Source of the DNA: Acidimicrobiaceae bacterium
GTDB taxonomy: Bacteria > Actinomycetota > Acidimicrobiia > Acidimicrobiales > RAAP-2
Direction: 5' to 3'
DNA length: 64,000 bases
NCBI GenBank assembly: GCA_003158855.1
Contig: PMLJ01000018.1
Coordinates: forward strand, 104,136 to 168,135
Positions 24,594 through 32,929 of this stretch are shown here, one piece after another. Both the position numbers and the translations under genes were made by a program. The number at the start of each line of letters is the position of its first letter. Position 1 is the stretch's first letter. A model generated the notes under the pieces. The model made no database searches. It had not been told where the DNA came from and worked only from the letters and a program-made list of their open reading frames with translations.

Positions 24594-25745
24594 ATGCGCC
24601 ACGTCATGACGGTTGCGGCGCGGCCTGCCAAGGGCCAGTTCGAGACTCGGCCGCTGCTCGTCTTTTGGGAGACGACCAAGGCCTGCGCGCTCGCCTGCGC
24701 GCACTGTCGCGCGTGCGCCCAGCACGAGCCCGGCCCGGACGAGTTGTCGACGACCGAGGGCTTCGCGCTCATTGACGAACTGGCCGCCATTGGCCGACCA
24801 CGACCCATCCTCATCCTGACTGGCGGCGACTGCCTGCAGCGCAATGACGTCGTCGAGATCGCCCGCTACGCGCAGCGTCAAGGCGTGCCCGTCGCGATCT
24901 CCCCCTCGGTCACTCCCCAACTCACGGGCTCCATCCTTGACGAGCTCCGCGAGTGCGGCGTGCACAGCGCTTCGCTCAGCCTCGACGGATCGAACGCGGC
25001 CACTCACGACACCCTGCGCGGCATTCCCGGCCACTACGGGGAAACGCTCGACGCAATCAGGCTCTTGAAGGATCATGGATTCACCACCCAGATAAACACG
25101 ACGGTCATGTCGAGTAACCTCCACGAACTCGCCGACATCGCCGTCACCATGCACGACTTGGGTGTCGACGTGTGGGAAGTCTTCTTCCTCATCACCATGG
25201 GCCGCGGCACCGAGATCCTCGAATCGAGCGCGCTCGAGAACGAGGACGTGTGCAACTTCCTTGTCGATGCCTCGAGATACGGCTTCACCGTTCGAACCGT
25301 CGAGGCTCCCTTCTTCCGCCGGGTCGCGGCGACGCGAAAGCAAGGGCCGCCGCCCACTGACGCGCCGGTGCCCGGTCCCCTCTACCATGAACTCCGTGAC
25401 CGCCTGTTCGAGAAGCTCGGGCCGCCGACGGCTCCGGTGCGCGCCCCGAGCGCCGCAACTCGTGACGGCAAAGGGATCATCTTCGTCGCGACGAACGGCG
25501 ACATCTACCCGTCCGGGTTCATGCCTTATCGCCTCGGCAACGTGCGAGACGAACATCTCGTCGACGTTTACCGCGACAACCCGGTACTTCGCGCCATCCG
25601 AGCCGCAACCTTCGAGGAGCCGTGCGGCTCATGTCCCTACGCCCAACTTTGCGGCGGCTCGCGAGCGAGAGCGTACGCCGCCACCGGGAACCCGTTGGCC
25701 GCCGACCCGGGATGCCTCTTGGTCGCGACGGCGCGTCAGAGTTAG
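24594..25745 (+). CDS. Radical SAM/SPASM-domain protein
   Basis: A 383-residue enzyme. The radical SAM 4Fe-4S cysteines are C31, C35 and C38 (CALACAHC), followed by ILTGGDCL and LSLDGSNAATHD. The C-terminal SPASM-like cluster has C344, C347, C353 and C374. The overall pattern fits the actinobacterial TIGR04053-type family, related to AhbD/NirJ haem-modifying enzymes and peptide maturases. Substrate unknown: no precursor-peptide gene or haem-pathway gene is next to it. Start ATG 24594 is chosen from conserved length; ATG 24606 is an alternative. Confidence 0.85.
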   Translation: MRHVMTVAARPAKGQFETRPLLVFWETTKACALACAHCRACAQHEPGPDELSTTEGFALIDELAAIGRPRPILILTGGDCLQRNDVVEIARYAQRQGVPVAISPSVTPQLTGSILDELRECGVHSASLSLDGSNAATHDTLRGIPGHYGETLDAIRLLKDHGFTTQINTTVMSSNLHELADIAVTMHDLGVDVWEVFFLITMGRGTEILESSALENEDVCNFLVDASRYGFTVRTVEAPFFRRVAATRKQGPPPTDAPVPGPLYHELRDRLFEKLGPPTAPVRAPSAATRDGKGIIFVATNGDIYPSGFMPYRLGNVRDEHLVDVYRDNPVLRAIRAATFEEPCGSCPYAQLCGGSRARAYAATGNPLAADPGCLLVATARQS

Positions 25746-25839
25746 CGCTGCCAGTCGCCCGACGTCTTCGTAACGTTCGTTCGATTCCCTCTGCTGGCCG
25801 CTGTCATCATCTCTACACCGGTGCGCCTTCGACCAGTCC

Positions 25840-26676
25840 TCAGCCCACCGCCATGGTGGCGAGGTCGAGCGAGGTGAGGTCGCTCCCCACGACCACGATT
25901 CCGTCAAACCCGCTCGCCAAGTCGCGCCATTCCTGCTCGCTCCCGGGCGCCGGGGCCGGAACGTAGTGGGTCATGACCAGCGCCTTCACGCCAGCCCGCT
26001 GAGCCGTCGCGGCCGCCTGGCCGACCGTCGAGTGGTAGTCCAGGATGTCCTGCAATCGGGCACTGGGAACGAGTTTGACGAGGTCCTCGCGTATGACGGT
26101 CTGGACGTACGCGCTCGCTCCCCTCACGAGTTCATCGAGCGATGCGCAGGGCACTCCGTCGCCAGCGATGACCACACTCTGTCCGTCCTCGACCACTCGA
26201 TACGCCAGCGTCGGCTCGACCGGCCGATGGTCGGTGGCCCCGGCGAGGATCTCCTGGGCTCCGATCGCGAACGTCTCACCCGGGTGGACCTCGACAACGT
26301 CGAGCAGGGGCCCCTCATTGAGGTCGTCGTGATGGCCGATCCGGTAGCCAATGTCCGTCGCCATCGCCGTCAGGGTGGCTTCCACGAACGCCTTCGTTCC
26401 GACCGGGCCGACGATCCTCAGGGCTGTCGGCGCGGTGCTCATGACCCAGTGAGTCGTGATCAGGTCACTGAGGTCACACACGTGGTCGCTGTGCAGATGG
26501 GTGAGGACGACGCCCGACACCATGATGGGGAGCAGTCCCGCGCCGGCCAGACGCAGAACGACTCCTCGGCCACAATCGAAGAGGATGTTGGCCGACCTCG
26601 TCGCCACCAGCGTCGCCGGTCCTGCCCGATCTGGATGAGGAATCGGAGAGCCGGTGCCGAGCAAGGTGATCTTCAA
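25840..26676 (-). CDS. MBL-fold metallo-hydrolase, RNase Z/arylsulfatase-like branch
   Basis: A 278-residue metallo-beta-lactamase-fold protein beginning KITLLGTGSPIPHPDR, as in RNase Z-like enzymes. The zinc motif is HLHSDH (H60, H62, D64, H65), with further ligands in GATDH and VIAGDG and a terminal His in MTHYVP. RNase Z exosite features are not evident, so a small-molecule esterase or phosphodiesterase is likelier. The TTG start has AAAGG 5 nt upstream. Convergent with the radical SAM gene. Confidence 0.85.
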   Translation of the reverse strand: MKITLLGTGSPIPHPDRAGPATLVATRSANILFDCGRGVVLRLAGAGLLPIMVSGVVLTHLHSDHVCDLSDLITTHWVMSTAPTALRIVGPVGTKAFVEATLTAMATDIGYRIGHHDDLNEGPLLDVVEVHPGETFAIGAQEILAGATDHRPVEPTLAYRVVEDGQSVVIAGDGVPCASLDELVRGASAYVQTVIREDLVKLVPSARLQDILDYHSTVGQAAATAQRAGVKALVMTHYVPAPAPGSEQEWRDLASGFDGIVVVGSDLTSLDLATMAVG

Positions 26677-26796
26677 AGTGACCTTTCAATGAGTTGCGAA
26701 TTCAACCCTACGACGTGCTCGGTGGCTCTCCACGCATTCAGCGGAGCCGCCACAGTGTGCGACTTGTCCACCTCGCCCTTTGCGATATTGATAACC

Positions 26797-27192
26797 GTGG
26801 CCGAAGACTTCAGCACTCCCTTGGCGACGAAGCTCGGCATCCGCGAGGGCTCGAAGGTGACCATGCTTAACACCCCCAGGCACCTTGCTCTCAGTCTGCC
26901 CGCTAGCGTCACGGTTCAACGCCAGGCGAGGGGCGCCGCCGACGTGGTCGTTGCCTTCTTCACGACGGCCTCGGAGCTCGAACGCCAGATCGAGGCGCTG
27001 GAGAGGCTCATCTTGCCCTCCGGGGGGCCTCTGGGTCGCGTGGCCAAGAAGGCGTCAGGGGTCGCCACCGATCTAACTGATCACGCCGTGCGCAGCGTCG
27101 CCCTCCCCCTCGGCCTGTTCGACAACAAGGTGTGCGCCATCGACGAGACATGGACCGCGCTGCGATTGGTCTGGCGTCGGGCGGCTCGGTGA
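26797..27192 (+). CDS. DUF3052-family protein
   Basis: A 131-residue protein matching the short actinobacterial DUF3052 group: FSTPLATKLGIREGSKV at the start, ADVVVAFFT in the middle, PSGGPLGRVAKKASGVATDLT and the ending LFDNKVCAIDETWTALRLVWR. The GTG at 26797 is chosen because the family starts a few residues before this motif; longer frames upstream overlap the MBL gene on the other strand and are not supported. Function unknown. Confidence 0.87.
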   Translation: MAEDFSTPLATKLGIREGSKVTMLNTPRHLALSLPASVTVQRQARGAADVVVAFFTTASELERQIEALERLILPSGGPLGRVAKKASGVATDLTDHAVRSVALPLGLFDNKVCAIDETWTALRLVWRRAAR

Positions 27193-27225
27193 GAAAAGCG
27201 CTGCACCACGCGGGTCCCGCAATGC

Positions 27226-28332
27226 TCAAAGACTCTGGCCCACGAATTTCTCGATGGCCTTCTTAAGCACCGGGGAGAACGGGAGAGCCTTCGTGTAGTC
27301 CTTCGCCGAGCCCGAGGTGTCAACCTTGAGAACGTGATCGACCCCCTTCAGTTGCACGTAGTCGGTGTTGGCCCCCGCCTTTGAGAGTCCTTTGACGATG
27401 AGATCAGTCTGGGCGCACGACACCTGCGTATCGGCTTTACTGCACGAGACGATCACCGGGGTAGCGACCGCGAGCGAGGCGGCCAGCGTGGCCGGGTCGA
27501 ACTTGTCGGCCTCGTAGAGGTACTTGGCGTCCGAAGGGCTCAGAAGGCTGTCGAGTCCGTAGGGGAGGTTCTGGGCGACTGCTCCGGTCGAGCGAAGGCG
27601 GGCGATGGCTTTGATCAGGGTGGACTTGATGGTCGATTCGAGCTTCTTTGTGATTTGGCCGGCCTTCGCCTCGACGGCGACTTGCGCATCGACCTGCACG
27701 GAGATCAGGTCCAGATAGCGGATGCTCAGCGGCTCGAAGAGCCCGAGCGCGTGTATTCGCGGGACCGCGCCTTCGTGCCCCGTCGCCATCAGCAACGCGT
27801 AGAGAGCTCCTTCGCTGTGGCCAAAGACCCCGAGTCGCTGGTCATCAATCCCCTTTTGCGAGGCGAGGAATCTCAACGCCGCGACCGACTCTTGCTCGTA
27901 GGGGAGAATCCCGATCGAGTCGACGTTGTTGGCGAAGGCGCCGAGCCCGGTCTGTCCACTCCCAAGCTTGTCGTAGCGCAGACTCGCCACTCCGTCGTCG
28001 CTAAGCCAGTGCGCGAGGGTCTTGAGCGTGTTGACCGAACCATTCTCCAGTGGACTGTTGCCGTCTCGATCGGTGGGCCCGCTTCCGGCGATGAGCAAGA
28101 CCGCAGGAACCAACGAGGCCCTACCCACGGGGTGGCGGTACGTCGCGTAGATCTTCAAGCCGCCCGCGGTGAACGAAACCGGCTCATCAACCCAGGTGAC
28201 GGTTGAGCTCTTGCTCGCCGCCGACGCGCCGGCGACGGCCGTACCGGCGACGATGCCCGCGGCGAGAACGCCCGAAAGCATCGTCGACACGACCACGGCG
28301 AGGGGTCTGCGAATCAAAGTTGTGCCTTTCAC
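27226..28332 (-). CDS. Exported alpha/beta-hydrolase
   Basis: A protein of about 368 residues with a signal sequence (ending GTAVAGASA) and an alpha/beta-hydrolase domain: LLIAGSGPTDRDGNS near the oxyanion hole, LRYDKLGSGQTG, and the nucleophile elbow GHSEGA, with the catalytic His in KGVDHVLK near the C-terminus. Resembles secreted peptidase/esterase proteins of the BAAT/DLH-like type. GTG 28332 is chosen because TACGTT stands 7 nt upstream; two GTGs directly before it are also possible. Confidence 0.83.
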   Translation of the reverse strand: MKGTTLIRRPLAVVVSTMLSGVLAAGIVAGTAVAGASAASKSSTVTWVDEPVSFTAGGLKIYATYRHPVGRASLVPAVLLIAGSGPTDRDGNSPLENGSVNTLKTLAHWLSDDGVASLRYDKLGSGQTGLGAFANNVDSIGILPYEQESVAALRFLASQKGIDDQRLGVFGHSEGALYALLMATGHEGAVPRIHALGLFEPLSIRYLDLISVQVDAQVAVEAKAGQITKKLESTIKSTLIKAIARLRSTGAVAQNLPYGLDSLLSPSDAKYLYEADKFDPATLAASLAVATPVIVSCSKADTQVSCAQTDLIVKGLSKAGANTDYVQLKGVDHVLKVDTSGSAKDYTKALPFSPVLKKAIEKFVGQSL

Positions 28333-28401
28333 TACCACCAACGTACAGAGTCCGCGATTTCGCGGCGGTCCGGAACGTTCGTATGGCCGACGGTGACGCA
28401 A

Positions 28402-28788
28402 CTAGCCGAGCAGATCCCACCGGTTGCCGAAGATGTCGCGAAAGACGACGACCTTCCCGTAGGGCTCCTCGCGAGGCGCCGTGAGGAATTCAATTCCCGC
28501 CGACTCCAGTCGCGCAAGAGTCTGATCGAAATCATCGACCCTCAGAAAGAATCCGACGCGATCGCCCACTTGATCGCCCACCCTCGCGTCCTGCTCCTCG
28601 CCGTCGGCACGGGCCAGGAGAATCCCGGTCACGGCCTTCGGAGGTCGGACGACGACCCAACGCTTCGCTTGCCCGCTGACGGTGAAGGAAGGAGAGTCCT
28701 CGACAAGTTCCAAGCCCAGGACTTCGACGAAGAAGTCAATGGCCACGTCATAGTCGCGCACGACAATCGTTACCAACTCAAGCCTCAT
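28402..28788 (-). CDS. VOC-family (glyoxalase-like) protein
   Basis: A 128-residue protein with two beta-alpha-beta-beta-beta VOC modules: MRLELVTIVVRDYDVAIDFFVEVLGLELVED and later GFFLRVDDFDQTLARLESAGIEF, ending VVFRDIFGNRWDLLG. Metal-ligand positions (Glu/His) are partly present. Start ATG 28788 fits the family and has TATCCT 7 nt upstream with no purine-rich site between. Substrate unknown. Confidence 0.87.
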   Translation of the reverse strand: MRLELVTIVVRDYDVAIDFFVEVLGLELVEDSPSFTVSGQAKRWVVVRPPKAVTGILLARADGEEQDARVGDQVGDRVGFFLRVDDFDQTLARLESAGIEFLTAPREEPYGKVVVFRDIFGNRWDLLG

Positions 28789-28896
28789 GGAGGAGAGGAT
28801 AGATGAGCTCCTTCGCCCGGGCCGCTGCGTTTCAGGGGCCGTGCAGCTGAAGGTTCGCCTTCCGGGAGCCGAACTTCGAACCGATAAAATGGCGAT

Positions 28897-29787
28897 GTGG
28901 AACTCCAAAAGGTCATCCTGTACTACGGGTTCACGCCGCTCTCAGATCCGGAAGCCGTGCGTCTATGGCAGCGGACCCTGTGCGAGAGCCTCGGTCTGAA
29001 GGGCCGCATCCTCATCTCCACTCATGGGATCAACGGCACCCTTGGCGGCGACATGTCGGCTCTCAAGAAGTACGTAAAGCAGACGAAGCAGTATCCGGGC
29101 TTGAAGCACATCGACTTCAAATGGTCCGAGGGAACAGGCGATGACTTCCCGCGGCTGAGGGTTCGCGTTCGCGACGAAGTGGTGTCGTTCGGCGCGCCAG
29201 GAGAGCTCGTTGTCGACCAGCACGGGGTGGTCGGGGGCGGTGTGCACTTGAAGCCCGAGGAAGTGAACCAGTTAGTCGAGGAGCGCGGCGACGAGGTGGT
29301 GTTCTTCGATGGCCGCAACGCTTTCGAGGCGAAGATCGGCAAGTTCAAGAACGCCGTCGTTCCCGACGTGATGACGACGAGGGACTTCGTGCATGAACTG
29401 GAGAGCGGCAAGTATGACCACTTGAAGGACAAGCCAATCGTCACGTACTGCACGGGCGGGATCCGTTGCGAGGTGCTGTCGTCGGTGATGAAGAATCGGG
29501 GCTTCAACGAGGTCTACCAGATCGAAGGTGGCATCGTCCGCTACGGAGAAGCCTTCGGCGACGAGGGCCTGTGGGAGGGTTCGCTCTACGTCTTCGACTC
29601 CCGCATGAATCACGAGTTCGGCGACGAGGCCAAGGTGATCGGCGTGTGCGAGAGATGCGGGAAACCGACCAGCAAGTTCTACAACTGCGCAAACCTCGCG
29701 TGCCGCAAGCTCATCCTGCTCTGCGAGACCTGTACGGACGACAACGTAAGCACGAACTGCTCGCCCAGCCACGCGGACTTCCGATAG
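28897..29787 (+). CDS. trhO: tRNA uridine-34 hydroxylase TrhO (rhodanese family)
   Basis: A 296-residue member of the YceA/TrhO family. An N-terminal acylphosphatase-like domain ([12 protein letters not shown]) precedes a rhodanese domain (about 115-215) with catalytic Cys in [10 protein letters not shown] (C188), then a Cys-rich zinc tail ([29 protein letters not shown]). TrhO makes 5-hydroxyuridine at the tRNA wobble position using oxygen. GTG start with TAAAAT at 28885-28890, 6 nt upstream: leaderless. Confidence 0.92.
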   Translation: MELQKVILYYGFTPLSDPEAVRLWQRTLCESLGLKGRILISTHGINGTLGGDMSALKKYVKQTKQYPGLKHIDFKWSEGTGDDFPRLRVRVRDEVVSFGAPGELVVDQHGVVGGGVHLKPEEVNQLVEERGDEVVFFDGRNAFEAKIGKFKNAVVPDVMTTRDFVHELESGKYDHLKDKPIVTYCTGGIRCEVLSSVMKNRGFNEVYQIEGGIVRYGEAFGDEGLWEGSLYVFDSRMNHEFGDEAKVIGVCERCGKPTSKFYNCANLACRKLILLCETCTDDNVSTNCSPSHADFR

Positions 29788-30034
29788 CGAGACCTTCACC
29801 CGGGCATCGCATCCGCTGGGCCGTCGCGAGGATCCCTGATGAGCCTCGGTATCTTCATCGACCCGTGTTTCATGAGCCCCGTTGCGGAAGCAAGACGCGA
29901 TGCAGAGATGAACTTGCGACGGCGAGATCCGCACGGTCGCAGGCGGAACTAACGACCTTGCGTGAGCTGCCGTCGGATTACCTCCCACGTGAGCTCAAAC
30001 GCTGGAACTTCCCAGTTTGGGGTAGAAAGAACAA
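29788..30034. other. Gap with a short frame ending on the DUF2804 start
   Basis: The region holds no recognised gene. A plus-strand frame ends ELPSDYLPRELKRWNFPVWGRKNK at a TGA (30036-30038) that overlaps the next GTG in the GTGA manner of coupled genes. A start could be TTG 29958, or the frame could be the tail of a lost gene. I do not recognise it. Confidence 0.3.
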
Positions 30035-31069
30035 GTGACGACGCACGAACGCGAGCTGACCGAACCTGTCGACCTCTGCACCGCGGACGGTCTTCTTCTC
30101 AATCCAGCGGCGCGCGGTTGGTCACGTCGGCCCCTTCATCGAGCGAATCTGCAAGGTCGCTTCGGCTTCAACAAGCGGTGGGACTATTGGGCGATCCTGG
30201 CTGGGGATCTCATCGTGTCCGCGACCTACGCCGACGTCGACCATCTAGGCCTCGCCGACGTCTACTGGGCGGACCTTGCGACGTCGGAAACCGGGGGTCA
30301 GTCGATTGTCGTGAACGCCGGTGACGGGATAGAACTCCCGGAAGAGCCGGGCATCAAGCCCTTGGAGATCGACCGTGACTCCTTTCACCTTCGCATCAGC
30401 GACGGCGTTGAGGGAACCCACCTGCTCGCCATTTGGCGCGAGCAGGACGGGAACCCCGGGAGGCTCGACGTGGTCGTCGCGATGCCCGATCGCCATGAGT
30501 CGCTCAACGTGGTCATCCCGTGGAGCAACGAGCTCTTCAATTTCACGTCCAAGCACCAGGCCCGGCCCGCAGCCGGAGAGTTGATAGTTGGAGATCGGCG
30601 CTGGCATATTGGCGGACCTGGCGCCAGCGAATCATGGGGAGTGCTGGACGTTGGCCGAGGAAGATGGCCCGCTCAAATCAATTGGAACTGGGGTGGTGGC
30701 GCAGGGCGCTGCGACGGGCACGTGATTGGACTGCAGATAGGCGCGAAGTGGACCGAAGGAACGGGCTTCACGGAGAACGGTCTGATCATCGACGGCCGGC
30801 TCAGCAAGTTGGGGTCGGAACTCGATTGGAGCTACGACTGGGAGAACCCGATGGTGCCTTGGAGGGTAACCGACCCGAACGGCCAACTCGATGCGACCCT
30901 GACCCCGCGGTTCGACAAGCATTCCAAGATGGACGTGAGCCCCGAACTCGGCAGCGAAACTCATCAGGTCTTTGGCACGTGGGCCGGCCATCTCGTTTCC
31001 GACGAAGGCTTGGTGCTCGAGTTCAGCGGTCTTCAGGGTTTCGCTGAAGAAGCTCGCCAGCGTTGGTGA
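30035..31069 (+). CDS. DUF2804-family protein
   Basis: A 344-residue cytosolic protein of the DUF2804 family: LCTADGLLLNPAARGWSRRPLHRANLQG at the start, the FGFNKRWDYWAI signature, then WNWGGGAG-CDGHVIGLQIGAKWTEGTGFTENG in the middle and a W-rich C-terminus. The family has an AttH/lipocalin-like beta-barrel look and unknown function. The GTG start overlaps a TGA of an upstream short frame. Confidence 0.85.
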   Translation: MTTHERELTEPVDLCTADGLLLNPAARGWSRRPLHRANLQGRFGFNKRWDYWAILAGDLIVSATYADVDHLGLADVYWADLATSETGGQSIVVNAGDGIELPEEPGIKPLEIDRDSFHLRISDGVEGTHLLAIWREQDGNPGRLDVVVAMPDRHESLNVVIPWSNELFNFTSKHQARPAAGELIVGDRRWHIGGPGASESWGVLDVGRGRWPAQINWNWGGGAGRCDGHVIGLQIGAKWTEGTGFTENGLIIDGRLSKLGSELDWSYDWENPMVPWRVTDPNGQLDATLTPRFDKHSKMDVSPELGSETHQVFGTWAGHLVSDEGLVLEFSGLQGFAEEARQRW

Positions 31070-31106
31070 TCTGAATCTTCGCCCGATCCGGCGAACCGTT
31101 GATTCG

Positions 31107-31760
31107 CTACCGGCTGGCCGGCGGGGGCGTCGTTGACGCCCAGTACTCGGGGCTTCGCTTGGACTGAGCGAGGGCTTCTTCATTTTCGAAGCCTGGAGCA
31201 AGCGAGGCCGCGCCACCCGCCATCACTTGATGGTGATCGATGTTGAGCATCCGGATCCAACTTTGCTGGCCCATGGTCAACGCGATGAAGCACGCCAGCT
31301 CGACCAATTCCTCTTCGTTGAAGTGCGAATGCAGGCGATCCCAGAACCGGTCGTCCGGATCGATCCGCCACGTGATGGCCTCGGCGTAGGAAAGAGCCGC
31401 CTTCTCGCGGTCGCAATACGAATCCGAGGATTCAAAGTTGATCAGTTCGTCGAGCTTCCCCTCGGAGAGACCGGCTTCGTGCGCCACCTCGCTCCGTTGG
31501 TTGCCGCAGTATTCGCACTTCACCGAACGCGACACGTAGACCCGGCAGAGTTCCTTGATCGAGTGATCCACCTCGCCGTTGCGGAAAAGCTTCTCCCACG
31601 CGTCATCAAACGCCCAGAATGCCGCCTTGGAGTGAGCCCGCACGGCGGAACTCTCGGGTCGTGGCGTTCCTTCCGAGGCGCATCGATTCATGACCGCCAA
31701 CATCTGGTCGTCCATCTCGGAGAGCGGAAGGTAACTAATCCTCTGCGGCTTATCGGTCAC
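31107..31760 (-). CDS. Carboxymuconolactone decarboxylase (AhpD-like) family protein
   Basis: A 217-residue all-helical protein with the CMD/AhpD motif CEYCGNQRSEVAH (CxxC at about 77-80 plus the downstream His). This CxxCxxxxxxxxxH pattern is used by peroxidase-type AhpD proteins; relatives also include decarboxylases. GTG start after a GAGGAA run. Alkyl-hydroperoxide or other redox activity is inferred; no ahpC neighbour. Confidence 0.82.
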   Translation of the reverse strand: MTDKPQRISYLPLSEMDDQMLAVMNRCASEGTPRPESSAVRAHSKAAFWAFDDAWEKLFRNGEVDHSIKELCRVYVSRSVKCEYCGNQRSEVAHEAGLSEGKLDELINFESSDSYCDREKAALSYAEAITWRIDPDDRFWDRLHSHFNEEELVELACFIALTMGQQSWIRMLNIDHHQVMAGGAASLAPGFENEEALAQSKRSPEYWASTTPPPASR

Positions 31761-31976
31761 TTCCTCACCCTTCGGCTTGCGCGGTCAACGGAGTCGATAC
31801 TACGACGTCGGCTTGTTCAAACCCACTCCCCAATCCAATCTTCTCTTCGCGCAGCACCACTCCCATCCCCGCGCGGTCATCAATCGCGAGATTGCGCCAT
31901 CACACATTCGACAACGTGGACTCTGAAGGCAACGCCGCCGCCACGGGACCCCGGTGGTCAGCAGGTGGTTCTGGGA

Positions 31977-32288
31977 CTAATCCTCGGTGCCCTTGGCCTC
32001 CAACTCCTCGACAATCGGGCCGTAGCCGGCCCCCAGCAACATTCGTCGGAGGTCGACGACTTGCTGGGTGTCGATGTCCTTGTGCTTCGGGCGATCGAAG
32101 ACCTCGATTTCACTTCCGAGATGCACTCGAAACTTGCCTTCACGGCCCTCTTCCACGGTGCCGACGACTTCGAGAAGCGAGATGACGTTGCGCCATTCAA
32201 TGTTGTGGCTCGTCGGGTGCTGGAAGATCTTCAATAGCGTGTCACGGTGATGATTGTTGAGGCTTGCTGGGCCTGGGGAGGTTGTCAT
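31977..32288 (-). CDS. Small conserved protein, HicA-like fold suspected
   Basis: A 103-residue protein with HNIEWRNVISLLEVVGTVEE, then a beta stretch (GKFRVHLGSEIEVFDRP) and KDIDTQQVVDLRRMLLGAGY. The alternating helix-beta pattern with a final basic helix resembles HicA double-stranded-RNA-binding toxins, and similar proteins are sometimes labelled so. No HicB-like antitoxin is next to it. ATG 32288 has AAAGGGG 5-6 nt upstream. Function uncertain. Confidence 0.6.
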   Translation of the reverse strand: MTTSPGPASLNNHHRDTLLKIFQHPTSHNIEWRNVISLLEVVGTVEEGREGKFRVHLGSEIEVFDRPKHKDIDTQQVVDLRRMLLGAGYGPIVEELEAKGTED

Positions 32289-32354
32289 GAATACCCCTTT
32301 CGCTCCCACCATACGCCTCGTTCAACCCAGTGAAGAGTTCAGAGGGAAGATTCG

Positions 32355-32795
32355 CTACAGGAGCCGCGCCGGGTTGTACTTGATCTCTCCGAGCACGATC
32401 CGACTCTGCACGTCCCGGGCGCCCAGTTGACGAAGGGTGTCGACAACCGACTGCAGCTCGTCGGTACTTCGACTCACGATCCAGAGCTGGTAGTCCAATT
32501 CGCCGGTGGTGTGGATTGCGCTCAGGACCTGAGGAACGCCGTTCAGGTCGCGCTCGAACTCGTGCCGATCAATCGACTCCTTCAGTTTGATGTCCGTGAG
32601 CGAGTGGAGCGTCCGCCCGAGCGCGGCCAGATTGAGCTCGGCGTGGAACCCTTCGAGCACCCCGGTTTGGCGTAGCCGGCGGACGCGGTCGGCGGTGCTG
32701 TTGGAGCTCAGGTGCACTTGAGCGGCGAGTTGCTGGTAGCTCAAACGGCCATCATCAATCAGGGCCTCCAGCAAATGACGGTCAATGTCGTCCAC
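32355..32795 (-). CDS. Lrp/AsnC-family transcriptional regulator
   Basis: A 146-residue regulator. It has an N-terminal helix-turn-helix (DDIDRHLLEALIDDGRLSYQQLAAQVHLSSNSTADRVRRLRQTG) and a C-terminal RAM/AsnC domain for amino-acid binding (about 70-146). The GTG at 32795 is chosen over a longer frame because GAGGAGG lies 5 nt upstream. Divergently transcribed from a membrane protein, with an AT-rich region carrying phased repeats between them; as with other Lrp-exporter pairs it probably controls that neighbour. Confidence 0.9.
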   Translation of the reverse strand: MDDIDRHLLEALIDDGRLSYQQLAAQVHLSSNSTADRVRRLRQTGVLEGFHAELNLAALGRTLHSLTDIKLKESIDRHEFERDLNGVPQVLSAIHTTGELDYQLWIVSRSTDELQSVVDTLRQLGARDVQSRIVLGEIKYNPARLL

Positions 32796-32847
32796 TCTTC
32801 CTCCTCTTTCCAATTAAACCTCTGAAAACGAGGCTTGCTGGAGTTAT

Positions 32848-32878
32848 ATACGTCAATTATACGGTCAAATACGTTCAC
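32848..32878. promoter_or_regulatory. Three phased ATACG(G/T)TCA repeats, candidate Lrp operator
   Basis: ATACG begins at 32848, 32859 and 32869, each followed by TCA (ATACGTCAATT, ATACGGTCAAA, ATACGTTCAC). Spacings of 11 and 10 nt place the copies on the same face of the helix. They lie in the only AT-rich stretch between the Lrp gene and the divergent membrane protein. Confidence 0.55.
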
Positions 32879-32917
32879 AGAGGGATTATTCCGAGTCATT
32901 TAAGGCTCATTGACAAA

Positions 32918-32923
32918 TATTAT
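32918..32923 (+). promoter_or_regulatory. -10 box for leaderless membrane-protein gene
   Basis: TATTAT ends 6 nt before the ATG at 32930 and there is no ribosome-binding site between them, so transcription would begin at or within a base of the start codon. A TTGACA at 32910-32915 is too close to act as its -35. Confidence 0.6.
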
Positions 32924-32929
32924 GGATGC

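Noticed and set aside
25966..26796. Long upstream extension of the DUF3052 frame
   Set aside because: Antisense to the MBL-fold gene; composition is His/Arg/Asp-rich and the DUF3052 family begins at about 26797.
32910..32915. TTGACA as a -35 box for the membrane protein at 32930
   Set aside because: It is only 2 nt from the TATTAT -10 box, so the spacing is impossible for that promoter.
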